A stretch of 64,000 bases of DNA from contig CM067066.1 in the NCBI GenBank assembly GCA_033980235.1, forward strand, positions 39,861,455 to 39,925,454, given 5' to 3'. Origin of the DNA: Diadema setosum. Taxonomy: Eukaryota; Echinodermata; Echinoidea; Diadematoida; Diadematidae. Position numbers and translations under genes: made by a program. The notes beneath the pieces are model-generated. The model worked only from the letters and a program-made list of their open reading frames with translations. It was not told where the DNA came from and ran no database searches. Of this stretch, positions 21,901 to 34,401 are shown piece by piece. Position 1 is the stretch's first letter. Each line of letters begins with the position of its first letter.

Positions 21901-22535
21901 TGATATATATATACTTATATATATTATATATATATATATATAATTCTCATCAATAAAAACACAAATAACAAGACTAAAATTACTACCCGCAGTACTACAT
22001 ATATCAAAATGGATTACATTCATTTCTGATCTTGACTTAACACACAAGTTGCCTATTGACTAGAAACAACCACAAAAAAAAAAAAAAAAAAAAAAATCCA
22101 CTACATTCAGCCATGCCTCTGTGTAGACAGCTCAAACTCACACATCCTCCGTGGGTTCAATTGAATTTGTGACAAAATAAACCCCGAGCTTCTTTCTGAG
22201 GGAAGCTGCGTTAGTTTTTAGACAGATCTCTTGTTAACTGACCATTTGGCATTTAATCACAATCCCTTCTATGATGCATAACTCACTAGAGGTAGATGCT
22301 TACATTCTCTCACTCTCACTCTCTCTCTCGATTTCTCCGGCACATTTTCCTTCTTTTTTCCTCTTCCAAAAAGCTGGATGAGCATGGTAAAATTATATAA
22401 TCATCTGCCTAACTCTTGAGACCTCAAATAGTTGACTCCTTTCCAATTACCTTTTTTTTTTTGACAATTCAAACAATTTAAAAGACCGGATTTAGCTGGA
22501 AGATTTTTGACCCATTCTTATGTGTTTAAATTTCT

Positions 22536-22541
22536 TTTATT
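22536..22541 (-). terminator. Candidate proximal poly(A) signal AATAAA for zfhx3
   Basis: A canonical AATAAA lies about 610 bases after the stop codon, in GCAAATAAAAGAAATTT. The downstream sequence is less GU-rich than at the distal site. If used, it would give a short 3' UTR isoform. Confidence 0.3.
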
Positions 22542-23153
22542 TGCATGCCAGTAAAACAATGCTTGACAAATTTCCTATTTCGATAGATGTTATGCCCAAA
22601 CATTATGTTGAATGATTTTACTTTCCACATACAATCTGCTATTTTACCATTATTCTCTTGATTAAAAAAACAACAACTTGTTTTCGTAATTTGCATCAAG
22701 AAATAAATGCATAATAATGCATGTTATTTAGCACCCCATGCCATCCATATTAGTAGGACTAGAAACAACATAAATGAGGAATCCACAAAAGGTTGTTCTG
22801 CAGTGAAATCACTCTTGGTATGATGGCATTCTTTTACACATACATACCAAAATGCCGGTGTAGTAATCACACACTCTAATCCTGTGCACACTGTTTTCCT
22901 ATCCCGCCATATCTCCTGGTGACACTGTGGGACTAGTGGAGGATGAGAGCTGAAAAAAAAAATGATGGCTCGTCTTCAGCAGTTTGGTCAGAAGGAAAGA
23001 AAAAAGGATGAGAAACATTGACATGAAGTATCATTGAGGACTAGCTAGCATATTCATGGAAACCCTGTACAGTTTTAATGGATCCATGCAAGGGAAGCTG
23101 GGTTAAGGCAGACCAGTCTCCCACTGTGCCACACCCATCATGGTCAGGTGGTC

Positions 23154-23633
23154 CTAACTCTTGGAGGAGTGGTGGTGTTTGTGGTGGTGCCGTTCTTTCT
23201 TTTCCCTTTTCCTGGCCAGCTTTTGCTGGTGGACAGGAGTCTTTATGTGCAGCTTAACATCGTCTTCATTCAAAAGCACCTCACGAGGGCACAGCTGGCA
23301 CAGGTAACGATTCGACGGGAGCTTCTCCACTGTCTCTTCGATGTTGACCACCTTCCCCAGGTAGCACTTGGTGACCTGATGGGAGGTCACCAGGTCACGG
23401 TCTGTGAAGACCCGCTCACACTTCTTGCACAGATAGCGGTTAGTGGACGAGTTTGGCTGAAGGATATAGTCTTTTTCCTTGTGCTTGTCTTTAGATTTGT
23501 GGTGATGGGAGTGATGGTGTGAGTGGTGGTGTTGCGGCAACTGTGGCTGCTTCTGTGCCTGTTGCTGGTCTTCAGGTATTTTTCCCATCAGGCCATGTAA
23601 CTGTGCTGCAGCGAGGGGGTTGGAAGCATAGGC
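23154..23633 (-). CDS. zfhx3: ZFHX3/ZFHX4-type factor, C-terminal coding exon
   Basis: This terminal exon adds 159 residues (3206-3364) and the stop. The acceptor is a T-rich tract ending TTTTTGTAACAG|GCC, and the first codons read AYASNPLAAAQLHGLM before GKIPEDQ. It joins the upstream exon in phase 0 with no frame change. It carries a His-rich stretch (HHHSHHHSHHH), a lysine-rich linker, a finger-like motif RYLCKKCERVF at about 3274 with a C2HC-like end, and RYLCQLCPREV..HIKTPVH at about 3317, which looks like a JAZ/U1-type C2H2 finger. The protein ends in a basic, His-rich tail. The spacing of the two fingers and their place after homeodomain 4 are consistent with the C-termini of ZFHX3/4. 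I see no other terminal exon candidate between here and 18 kb. The joint is inferred from splice sites and frame, not from transcripts. Confidence 0.9.
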   Translation of the reverse strand, partial: AYASNPLAAAQLHGLMGKIPEDQQQAQKQPQLPQHHHSHHHSHHHKSKDKHKEKDYILQPNSSTNRYLCKKCERVFTDRDLVTSHQVTKCYLGKVVNIEETVEKLPSNRYLCQLCPREVLLNEDDVKLHIKTPVHQQKLARKREKKERHHHKHHHSSKS

Positions 23634-24786
23634 CTGTTACAAAAATAATAAACATGCAAACAAACAGTCCAAAAATTGCCACAACAAAACACAACAAACT
23701 AAAACAAATCAAAATGAAACAAACAATGCAAACTACAGGAATTCCTCAAAGAAATGGGTGAGTGAGGGAGACAAAAAAAAAATGGAATAGGTTCTGGAAA
23801 ATCGGCTAACAGCTTTGAAACACTGTGCAAGGATGTAACACACCACAGAAAAGATAAATATTTCCATAAACCACTGGACATGAAATTATAGCACCACCTC
23901 ACTGCAAATGTCTGTATACTAGCTTTATCAGCTATAATGAACACATGATTATGACTCAATGAAATCTAGAGTTTTCAGGGTGGGGTATACCACATGCAGA
24001 TCCAAACATATCTTGAAAGATGAAAAGAGTTTTTAATCCATCTGATGGAAAATACTTCATTGTGACCACTCTATAGTAACAGATCATGCAAACAAACCAT
24101 GCATCATGCTTTCAATTCCTTATTTGACACACAGTCCTTTAGGTAACTTGGAAACTAACAGACCAACCAAAATAAAAACTCAAGAACAAAAAGAACTACT
24201 CTTTAAGAACAAAAATCACACACAAGTAAGCCACACTAATATCACTGCACTTAAAATTGGAATACCAATAAAATATCTGAGCAAATGTATAATGATAAAC
24301 ATCCTCTATCAAATTTGACTACTTCTAGCCGTTACATTTGACACTACAATGCATGTGTCCTTGTGAACATGACAAATGTAACAACAGACTTCTATAATGA
24401 CAATTTTACTGGGACTTATGCCATCATCTTTCTGTTCTGCCAATCACAATGGTACACAGTAAGTAATATCATGCAACTGATCATGGATATTGAGGAAGTC
24501 ATTTTATGCTTATAAAAATACTTGCATTGGTGGTCTTAGTGATGAAAGAAAAATACCTATTGTACTTACGAATGACAAATTGTACATGCAAGGTTCCATG
24601 GAAGGTCTGTTCCATGTCGATTAAATTGGAAATGCTTGGAATGCTATCCTTTGTCTCATGAAACACATGATCTGAGTTTAGACAGTAAATAAGCCAAATA
24701 TCATGTGTTTTTATCAGCATGTCTTCCTTGGTGTCTTAACTTAAGTTTGGATATTGTCTATCATTTCTATCTGTTCAGTGCCTCAC
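23634..24786 (-). other. Intron between the two zfhx3 coding exons
   Basis: This 1,153-bp intron has a GTGAGG donor (24786-24781) and a TTTGTAACAG acceptor (AG at 23635-23634). It is A/T-rich with no microsatellite of note and no conserved-looking open frame. A short T-rich tract precedes the acceptor on the minus strand. No repeat copy shared with the rest of the window was found in it. Confidence 0.88.
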
Positions 24787-27700
24787 CTGTAGAATATGAG
24801 GGGGGATGGCAGCAGCCTGTTCCTGAGCATACAGCATTTCCAGGCCCACAGGGTAGACTGGGTACATCATGGGCACCTGAGCATAATAGGGAGGTACTCC
24901 ACCATACAGGTAGGACATCAGTGCAGCTTCATTTGGGTTCACTCCAAGCTGTGCAGCTGACACCGCTGCTGCCGCTGCAGCAGCAGCAGAGTTGGGCATG
25001 CTTGCTTGGCTGGAGGATGGCTGACTGGCTTCCATGTCAGGCTTGGAGGACTTGGCCGATGATGGTCTGGAGTCCTTCTCATGCTTGCTGGAGCTCCCCG
25101 ATGTCAGTGGGTGAGATCCAGAGCTACCTGTAACTGATGAAGCAACATGTGGGAAGTGACTGGCAGGGAGCTGAGGAGTCAACATCTGGGCCTGCATGGC
25201 CTGCAGGGCTTGCATCTGAGCAGCTGCAACAGGATTGAGGTTCAGAGCAGCTGCAGTGGCTGCTGCCGGTGGACTACCCACTAGGTGCTGGCTGGAAGAG
25301 CTGGAAGCAGATTGGCTGCGCTTGCCCTGTTCCAGCTTTGGCAGGAACATGCTGGATTCCTCTGTCTCGTACTTCTCTAGCTCTTTGCTGACATGAAGTT
25401 TGACGTTCCTCACATGAAGCTCTGTAAATACATGGTCCCGCACTGACATGGAGCTGGAGTACTTTGTCTTGCAGATTTTACACTCAGATGTCCCATCTCC
25501 TGTGGATCCAATCATGCCAAAGTGTTTGGTCACAGTCCCTTTGCCTTTCTTGTCCTTAGCTCGTGCATTCTGAAACCAAACCTGCACTACCCGCCTTGGA
25601 AGACCAATCTCCTGACCAAGAAGCTCGCATTCATGTATGGTGGGTGTACGATAGTCATTGAAACAGTGCTTCAAGATTTTGAGCTGTAGCTGAGACATCT
25701 GTGTGCGATATCGTTTGAGCCCTCTCTCTGAGTCGTCTGCATTACTGTAGGAGTCTTCACTCCTGTCCATTGAGCCAGCCTCTGATACAGCATCCTCTCC
25801 TGCGACACTGCTGGTAGGAGAGAGCAGGTAGGAGTCCTTCGGTAACTTGTCCAAGACTATGTCAGACTGCATTAGGCCACCATCTCCATCACTACCTTTT
25901 TGGCTGGATGTTCGTGGTGGCAACTCACTCTCATTCCGCTCCTCCCAGTTCTTGTCCTCGTTTCGCTCATCCATGCAGCGCTCATCATTTTTGTCTTCAG
26001 CATCACGATAGCTATTGACAGACATGGCTTCTTCTTCCTCTCTATTGCCACCCTCACCATCTTCTGAGTAAGTGTGATTGCGGCTGTCATCGCTGTACAT
26101 AAGAGAGTCGCTCACCCTGCTCTCCAGGTGTCTATCGTCACTCCCAACACTGCTTCGACCGGCTTCCATCTCCATGGCATGGAGAGTTTCGGGACTGCAA
26201 GCCTGAGCTATGATACTGTCAACCTGTGCACTGCTCTGAATCTTGTCGAAGTGTCTCACCTTGATGTGAGCTTCCAATGCAGATTTTACCTTGAAGGCAG
26301 CTTTGCAGAATGGGCATCTCATAGATGGTTGAAGAGCTGAGAGGCGGAAAAGGCCTTTACGCTCGCGAGCACGGGTGTTCTGGAACCAAACCTGCACAAC
26401 TCGCTTCTTCAAGCCAACCTCCTCCGATATCACATCAAGCATCTTTCTTGTAGGATTACTGTCTTCCTGATACTTGGCATAGAGAATGTCCAGCTGGGCT
26501 GGAGATATCGTCGTCCGTAACCTCTTGTCCTTCTTTGGATCAGAGTCGGAGCTTCCCTGGTCAGACGACTGGCCAGCTGCTTCATCACTGGTGTCAGAAT
26601 TCTTTGACTTTGTTGGTGACCCTGCTCCCCCTGCAGTGTTGAGATAGTTAATGTACTGCTCTGTAGTGAGGCCATTGAAAGCCTCATATGGCATGTACAT
26701 CATGTTGTACGGAATCTGCTGTGGGATGTAGCTATTCATGATCTGCATACCCATAATGTGCACCTGTTGATGTTCACGCCACTGCTCAAGCTGTGGGAAA
26801 GCAACCTTACACTGCTCACATTTGTAGTGATGTCCACTCTTGGATGGTTTCTCATTTTCTGACTGAGCCCCTTTGGATGAAGACGAAGAAGATGCAGGTG
26901 ACGACTTATGCTCAGACTTTGATCTTGATGATGAAGATGATGTAGATGAGGATGAAGCTGATGCTGTAGGTGGATCTGGAGTATGTTTTGGCGTGGAAGA
27001 TTCTGCAGCTAATTTGGAGAAGGGGTCTGGGCTGACTGATGACTGTTGTGGAGTAGCTGGAGTTGGACTGTGTTGGGAACTGCTGCTACTAGTTGTGCTG
27101 AGACTACTGTACTTGTAGCAATGCTGTTTTTGATGTTTGATGAGCTCGTAAAATCGCTGGAAAACAAGCATGCATTTGTTACATTGGTAGTTGAGGCCTG
27201 GTGTTCTTTTGTACCTTCCACTCAGACCATCTTGCTCAGTAGGTCCTTCAGGAGGGGCTTGATTTTCAAACATTTTCCTAGCCTTTTGCCTTGCATTCTG
27301 GAACCATACAACAATCACCCTGGGACTAAGGTTGAGAAGCCGTGAAAGATGGTCTAAATCATCATCCTTTGGATAGGCATTATTCTCAAAAAATTCTTGC
27401 AGCACCTTAATCTGGTAGTCAGTGAACCTGGTCCTTCCAGATCTTCTCATCGACTTGTCACAAGAACTAGAAGAGCTGCATGACAAATTAGTTGGTGATA
27501 TGACAGAGCGAGGAGGAACTGGAGATATCGGGGATGAGAGAGGTGAGGTCATATCTGATATACTGGAGGTAGGAGTGATAGGAGCTGATGTGACGACAAG
27601 GGGAGTAGAGTTTGGCATTGACAGCTTCTGGTGTTTGTCCATGGCGTCATCACTTGACATACTGGATCTAATATCTATGGGATCTCTGTAAGTCTGCTCC

Positions 27701-29650
27701 ACAATCTTATCTCTGCGTTCCTCAGCAGCAGTTTCCATCTCATTTATCTCTGGTCTTGGAAGAGATGGTTCTGGCACCATTGACACTATGGGACTCTGGG
27801 GCTTTGGCTCCTTCATGGCAGTAGCTGATGGTAAAAGAGTGGATGCCTGTGCTGCTGCTGCGGCTGCTGCAGCCGCTGCAGCTGCAGCAGCTGGTGGAGG
27901 GGCATGTGGAGGTGGAAGAGGGATTTCTTGCTTCACTGGTTTGACCATTGCTTGCTCAGCTAGGAATCGCATACTGGGACTGGACGTAGGCCTGATGGGA
28001 TCCAGATCAAAGGTATCTCTCTCCATATCTCTGGCTGGTTTCTTTTCTGATGACCCTCCAGACAGCATCTCACTGCTCTCTCTCTTCTTAGCTCGCTCTG
28101 CGTCTAGCAAAGTTGTTGTCGGTGGGTTGTTAAAATTGTATGGAGAATCCTTGTTGCGTTGCCTCTCTTTGAACAGTGTGTTTCTGAACCAATGTTTAAT
28201 GACTTTATGAGGCAGACCAGACTTTGCTGACATCTCTGCAATCGCATCCTCAGTTGGCGAGTTGTTGATGTCGAAGTAAGCCCTCAAGATCTTTAGCTGA
28301 TCATCTGTGATTCTTGTTCGGGCACGCTTTGGAGATTTCTGCTGTAGATAGTTGGGATCAAGGTATGGTGGTAACTGCTGCATGCCTGCAGGACTGAGGC
28401 TCGGCTGCTGTGTGAGAGAGTGAACATGTTGTACTGGCACTGGGAATTGCCCAACTGCGGAACTGCTATTTGAGGAAGTGGACGGGCTGCTTGGCTGCAG
28501 AGCTTGCATCATGGCAATTTGGTAGGGGTTGACCGGAAACACTTGAGGTGGTGGTGGTGGGGGTGGTGGTGGCATAACCTGAGATGCAGACTGATCCTGA
28601 CTTGATGGAATTGTTTCACTGGTGCCAGACATTTGTCCATTTACCAGAACTTCTTTAGTGTCCTCTTTTTCTGCTTTTACCTTCATATCCAACTTCATTG
28701 TTTTGGACTTCTCATCTTGCTTCACAGACTCCTCTGTAACTTTTGTTGCATCTTCTTCTTCATCATCCTCTTCTCCTTGTAGTTCATCCTTGAACAACTG
28801 TGTGTACTTCTCAATTATGTCATTTGGCAATAATTTTTTGTGGACTTCTTCCATATGAGCTTTATACACCCAAATACTTGAGAACTCTTTCCTACATCCC
28901 TGGCAGTAAAACTTGTCTTCTAATGCTATGCTGGATGGCAAACCCATTGCAAATTCATTGAATTGCTGCACAAGATCAAAGCCGTAGCTTTCCAGCAACT
29001 TGCGCTGAACGGCAGAGGTGCGTATTCTTCTTGCATTTGGCATTTCAGCAGGCTTTGTAACGACACTGGGAGTAACAGTAGTTGTGGTAGCTGGTGTAAC
29101 AGTCGTGGTGGCTGCTGGTGGCTTTTCTGCCACTGGTGTTGAAGTTGTGGCAACACTGGTGGAGGAAGAAGCCTTGGGGCATGTTGGTTGATGCTGGATG
29201 AGCGCCTCATGACTTGGGAGAACAGTCCCACACATGGCACATGAATACATACTTGGTGACAGAGGAATTTGGGCCGGATACATCATGGCGGCTGCTGGAG
29301 AGAGACTCTGCATTAGCATCATAGACAGGTCTTGAGAGAGGATGGCAGCTACATTGGGGTCATTGGCTTGACCTGGAACACCTGACAGCTGAGCGGCAAT
29401 TTGCTGTTGCAACTGTGCTTGATGAATTTGCTGGAGCTGTAAAGCTTGCTGAAACTGCATTTGCTGGTAGTAAGCATGCTGTGCCTGAAGATGTGCCTGC
29501 TGGGCCTGTAGGAGCTGTTGCTGCTGGTGGTGTTGTGACTGTGCATCAGCTGGAGTTGCCGGCGACTTTGATGACTGGGGTGGCTGCTGCTGCTGCGTTT
29601 TGTGATGCTGCTTGTGTTTCTGTTGCTGCTGCTGCTGCTGTTGATGATGA

Positions 29651-29688
<38 letters not shown>

Positions 29689-32600
29689 AGTGGGGGATGG
29701 TGCTGGGAGAATGGTTCCTCCAACTCCAAGCACCAGCTGCTCACCCTCCTCCCTCTCTTGAGCAATACTTGCATTTTCCTGTTTAGCAGCTCTACTCTGA
29801 TGAAGAACAGATCTGATGTGAGTATCAAGGGTTGACTGCTGACTGTATGCAACCTTGCAGAGTGTGCATTTGTATGGCTTGTTGTCTCCATGATCGGTTG
29901 GCATTTCTGGTTCAGCTGGCTCATTCAGACTCAATTTTTGTTTGTGCAAGTGAGAAACAGAGTTAAAATGCACAAGAAGGATGCTCTTCTGGGTGAAGGA
30001 TTCACGACATACATCACACTTGTAGGGTCTGTTGGGATCTAAATACTTGTCCACTGAGAATGTTTGGGCAGCACGGTCACCCTTCCTGTGAAACACCGTC
30101 TTGTTATGACTGCTCAGTTCACTTTGTTTCGAGAAGCCAACACGGCACCGCTGACATTTGTACTTCTTGGTAGGGTCTAAAAAGCTGCCTTCTTCAGGTT
30201 TTGGTCCATCCATTTCCATCTCATCCAAGTCTCCAGAGTAGCTGCCATCAGTCCCATTGCAGGTTGAAAGAGAGTCATCTATACTGTAATTATTCTGTTG
30301 GTCATCTTCTAATATCTCATTTGGTCCATTTGGGAGGAGTCCTGCGATATCCCCATTTGGCATTGTGGCAAGCATCTGCAAGACGTCTTCTTGATTCAAA
30401 TCTGGGTGGGTTGTCTCCAAGTGGCTCTGTAGGTTTGACATAGAACGGAAGACTTTCTGACATACCACACACTTGAGGCTGACTTGCCCTGTGCTTGACT
30501 CGGGTTTAGGTGGCTCTGGCTTGGCTCCAGGGAGTTGATGCCGCTTGACATGAATTTCCTTGAAGTGAACTTGCAAACCCGAGGCTGTCTTGAAATACTG
30601 ATTGCAACCTTTCTTCCAGCAGAGAAATCCTGGTCCATTTGGTGTGTCTTGCTCTTTCAGAGGGCATGACTCATTTTGATGGCCATAAAGTAGGTCTATG
30701 TTGGCAAAGTTTTTGTGGCAGTTTTGGCACCTGTACAATTCTGTTCCCTCTTCCCACAGAACTGATGATTGTGGCGATGCACGGGGGGAAGCTCCAAGCT
30801 CAGCTACATCTGCACCTTGAGAAGAAGAGGGTCGTGACTCTGGTGGGGGTGTGGCATCTATAGGATGTGTTGCTGTTGCAATAGCATTGGCAGATGGAGT
30901 TGCATGGAATGTTGGTCCATTCTCAGATGTTTCCACTGACATTATGAGGCGCTGAATGCAATCCCTGGACACACTGTGAGAATCCATCAGATGAACCTCC
31001 AGGTTGATACGGTTGGTGCATACTTCTTGGCATAGAGGGCAACGGAGTATGGCAGACGGCTTCACACTATGCTGAGACATGACATGAGCAGTGATGCGCT
31101 GTTGGTCCACACAGCTGTATTTACAGTAGGGACAGGAGAATATTTGTGTGGTGGTATGGCCCCTGATGTCACTTTTACCACCTGCATTGGATGGAGTGCC
31201 TGCTTTACTCAAATTTTCTGGTTGTTCATTGCTATTTAGAATACTGGAATTGATAAGTTGGTCCTCTGGCATTGATTCAGCAGATGAGGGACGCTCCTTC
31301 TTGGACAGATCCAAAGCTCCATCTGTAGTTGTTCCATCAGCATCTACACCCTGCCCATCTTGCTTGGCGAGTTTAGCTTCATTTTTCAGATGCTGCACAG
31401 ACTGAATATGCTGCATCAGGTTAAACTTGGTCCGGGTATAAAAGCTGCATAGGGGGCAATGGAAGCGACGCGTCTCGGAGTTCATGGTGATGTTGATGCT
31501 CTGCATGTGGCGGAAGAGCTTCAGACTTGTCTCATGGCGGTAATTGTTGGGGTGGGAATGAGCACGCAGCTTGTCTACGCTGTGCGTGTAGAAATCACAG
31601 GCATTGCATCTCACTTGGACTGGGTTGCCAACATTCATATACTTCAGCCTCCACTCATTCTGCTTGCCTCCCTCTCTGATGTGATTGAAGAGCTGCAATT
31701 TCTGCTGATGTTTGTCTGTCTTGAGATGTAACTGGAAGTTGGCCTTCACTTGGGTGGAGTAGTTACAAAGCATGCATTGCTGCATGTCGCCTATGACTGC
31801 TCTCCAGAGAGCCATGTTGGGTTCACTTCGATCTCTGTGCACATGGATGTGCAAGTCATCCAGATCTTCAGTGTTGAAGTTATTGCAGATAGAACACTGG
31901 TAGAGAGTGAGAGGCTCATTCTTTGAGGGATCATCAGGGGTGTTTGGATGAGGGGCAGCGGCTGCTGCTTCCTGAACATTCATTCCCATGGCCATGTTAT
32001 TCATCCAAGCACTGTAGGCCACTGGGTCATACTGGTACTGGGTCATGAAAGCCTGCATGTCCATCATACTTGGTTCCTGACCATGCATAACAGGCAGCAT
32101 TGGATTCTGGCCAAGCATCATGTACATGGATTCTTCTGGTGGTAGTCCCGTCATGTTGTTCTGCATCTCCCTCTGCATCTGGGACACATTTTGTTGGATT
32201 GCCATCATGTTGTGGATGTGCTTCTCACTAGTCATATGAATGCGCAGATTCCTAGCCACGTTGGTCTCATAGTCACACACATCACATCTCCATGTCTGTT
32301 TGTGCTTGGGTTTGGCTGCTTGGGCAAGGTCATTCAACTTGTGATGCATGAAAAGATGATCTCCACCATTCTGCAACTCCTGCATGTTGTTAAGATGCTT
32401 GTCAGACTGCATGTGAATACTCAGATTGCCCTTAGTGGTGGTGGAATAGTTGCAAATTTCACAGCGATATGGTTTATATCCACAGGTGTATGATTCTCCC
32501 CTGGACAGCCTTGGGTGTGGTTGATTTGTCTCACAGTAGATGCACTTGGATTCAGTCTCGGGATGCTTTTCCTTCATATGGGCTTCCAACGTCTGCTGAT

Positions 32601-34401
32601 ACTTGTAGTGCCAGTTACACTTGGGGCATTTGAGGGTTTTGCATGAATTACGAGAATGCATCATTGTCATATGTCCGCCCAGGGAGCGAGATGACCCGAG
32701 AACCATGTCACACTTTGGGCACTCCACAGAGCCGGTAGCTGAAGGATCATGATTGTGAGGTATGTCACCATCCATACCATCTCCGTCTGGATACTGCGGA
32801 CTGGGGTGGGCAGCATCCTGTGCAGCCTCTTTGTTGTTGTTGTTTGTAAGGGATTCACCTGAAGCAACGTCATCAGCCTCATTGTTCTGGACATGGTTTG
32901 CCATCATTTCGTTGTGGACACACGGAGGCCCATGTGGATCAGCATCAGGGGTTGCCCTCCGCTCGATTTCACCCATCTTGGCAGTTTCTATTTCAGTTGG
33001 ACAGGGTTGACCTTCAAGGTTGCCACACAAGTCGGTCGAGGATGGCCGCTGGGGCGAGATGTACATGCCCTCTTCGTGTCGCCATGTTCCGTTACTTGCC
33101 TGCCTCTCATCACTCACTGCAGTACTGTTTTGGAGCAATCCCACTGCATGGTGCATATTGGTAGGTGAACTGTTGGTGTCCAAATGTGTGCAGGCAGCAT
33201 CTGAGGTAGTTGAGATGGTAGTGGTGGTGTGTGGTGTAGTACTGATAGCAACTGAGACAGGGTACATGTAGCTTACACTGGAATTGGCACTTGAGTACAC
33301 AGACTGACCAAAGCCCCCCTGACTAGGTCTCAGGTTGGCTATACTGTGGATTGATTGTTGCTTGGTGGCTTTTGGTTCAAGAAAAGATAGTAGAGGTTCC
33401 TTCTCTTTGCCCAAACCCTGAATGATGGCAGACTGATCCTTTCTGCCCATGATATGTTTCTCTTCCTCATTTAATGTCATTTTGTGTTCATGAGTTGCAT
33501 GTGTCATGAAGGATTTGGCAAAACCAAACGAAAGCTTGCAAATAAAACACATTAGGATTGGCTTTCCCACAGTCGCACCCCCAAAACCATGTTTGTCATC
33601 CTTGTCCGTGTCCTTGCTTTCCTCATCTTCAGCCTTGTTACGTACATCGTACACCTTGAAGCTGTGCACAATTGGTGTTCCATACTGTCCTGAAATCATC
33701 CCAAACTGGGAGACATTGCCCATGGTCATGTAGCTGGGTATATGCAATGCATTGACAATGCCAGGCAGGGCACTCATCTTTTCATGCTCTTTCAAGAGCT
33801 TGCTTACTTCCGACTGTGAATTCTCCATGGCCGAGATGGAATTGCCTTCTGTCTCTGGCCTCTCACTGCTGTCAATGAGAAATGCCGAGCCATCTGGTTG
33901 ATACACAATCTCACCCTCAAAGTTCTCCATGTCACTGAGTTCACTGTCGTTGCCACTAATGGACACCATACCGTCTTCCTCCTCTGGTAGACCTGCTTCA
34001 CAAGTCGTCATGATACAGCTGTGTTCCATGTATGTCTGCAAGTCTGTGAACTTGTTGGAACATTTGCTGCATGTGACTTCTCTAACTGCCCCGGTCCCAC
34101 TCTCCTCATCAGCATCATCCTCATTACTCACATCATTATACCCAGGGGAGTCGTCTGCTGCTGCATCCTTGGGTAACTCTTCGTTGGCACTGTTTTCAAG
34201 GTATTCATTAGTCTCACTTTCATCGTTGTTCTCGGTGATGCAATTTTCAGCGACAGTGTCTGAAGTCGGGTCTTGGTTCAGAACTAGGTCTGGTTCTGGT
34301 TCTTCTGCATGAGAGTTGTCAAGCTCTTCTTGTTTCAGAATGTCCTCACCAGAAGGGCTGCTGTCTGATCCAGTAGATTCAGGTGGTTCCACTGCAGCCA
34401 T
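24787..34401 (-). CDS. zfhx3: ZFHX3/ZFHX4-type zinc-finger homeobox transcription factor, main coding exon
   Basis: This exon encodes residues 1-3205 of a giant nuclear DNA-binding protein of the ZFHX2/3/4 (ATBF1, zfh-2) family. Single fingers lie near residues 111 and 284; clusters near 563-703, 834-979, 1087-1118, 1222-1309 and 1412-1509; then near 1719, 1829, 2404, 2526, 2694 and 2974. Homeodomains lie at 2024-2083 (WFRNTLFKER), 2319-2378 (WFQNARQKARK), 2625-2684 (WFQNTRARERK) and 2895-2954 (WFQNARAKDKK). The order and the first homeodomain match vertebrate ZFHX3. An ALDLSKK motif near 1030 resembles CtBP-binding PxDLS. Poly-Q/H, poly-P and poly-A tracts separate domains. The ATG sits in ACCATGG with an in-frame TAA 12 bases upstream. 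The exon ends CAG|GTGAGG at 24787; unspliced, the frame would stop three codons later. Known family members regulate neuronal and muscle differentiation. Symbol means invertebrate pro-orthologue. Confidence 0.96.
29575..29690 (-). repeat. CAG/CAA/CAC-rich tract encoding poly-Q/poly-H within zfhx3
   Basis: The minus strand has runs of CAG and CAA, interrupted by CAC/CAT codons, encoding about a dozen Gln, three His, eight Gln and further Q/H/K-rich sequence at about residues 1571-1608. It sits between the finger cluster ending near 1535 and the finger near 1719. Mixed CAG/CAA codons suggest an older, stabilised tract. Smaller low-complexity tracts in the exon are poly-Pro (28544-28573) and poly-Ala (27850-27893). 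Confidence 0.9.

Larger units (their letters stand above)
18120..23153 (-). other. Probable long 3' UTR of zfhx3
   Basis: Read on the minus strand this stretch is U-rich, holds no open frame of interest and has few shared repeats. It runs from the stop codon to a canonical AATAAA at 18155-18150. About 35-90 bases beyond that signal the minus strand is strongly GU-rich, as expected for a cleavage site. It contains (GA)n and (CA)n runs, a (TA)n run at about 21902-21942 and an A-tract at 22075-22096. A 5-kb UTR is long but not unusual for a developmental regulator. Nothing in the sequence excludes an earlier end. Confidence 0.45.

Noticed and set aside
24705..34312. Numerous antisense and alternate-frame open frames over the zfhx3 exon
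   Set aside because: They are shadows of the strongly biased coding frame and its trinucleotide tracts; the minus-strand frame explains the region fully.
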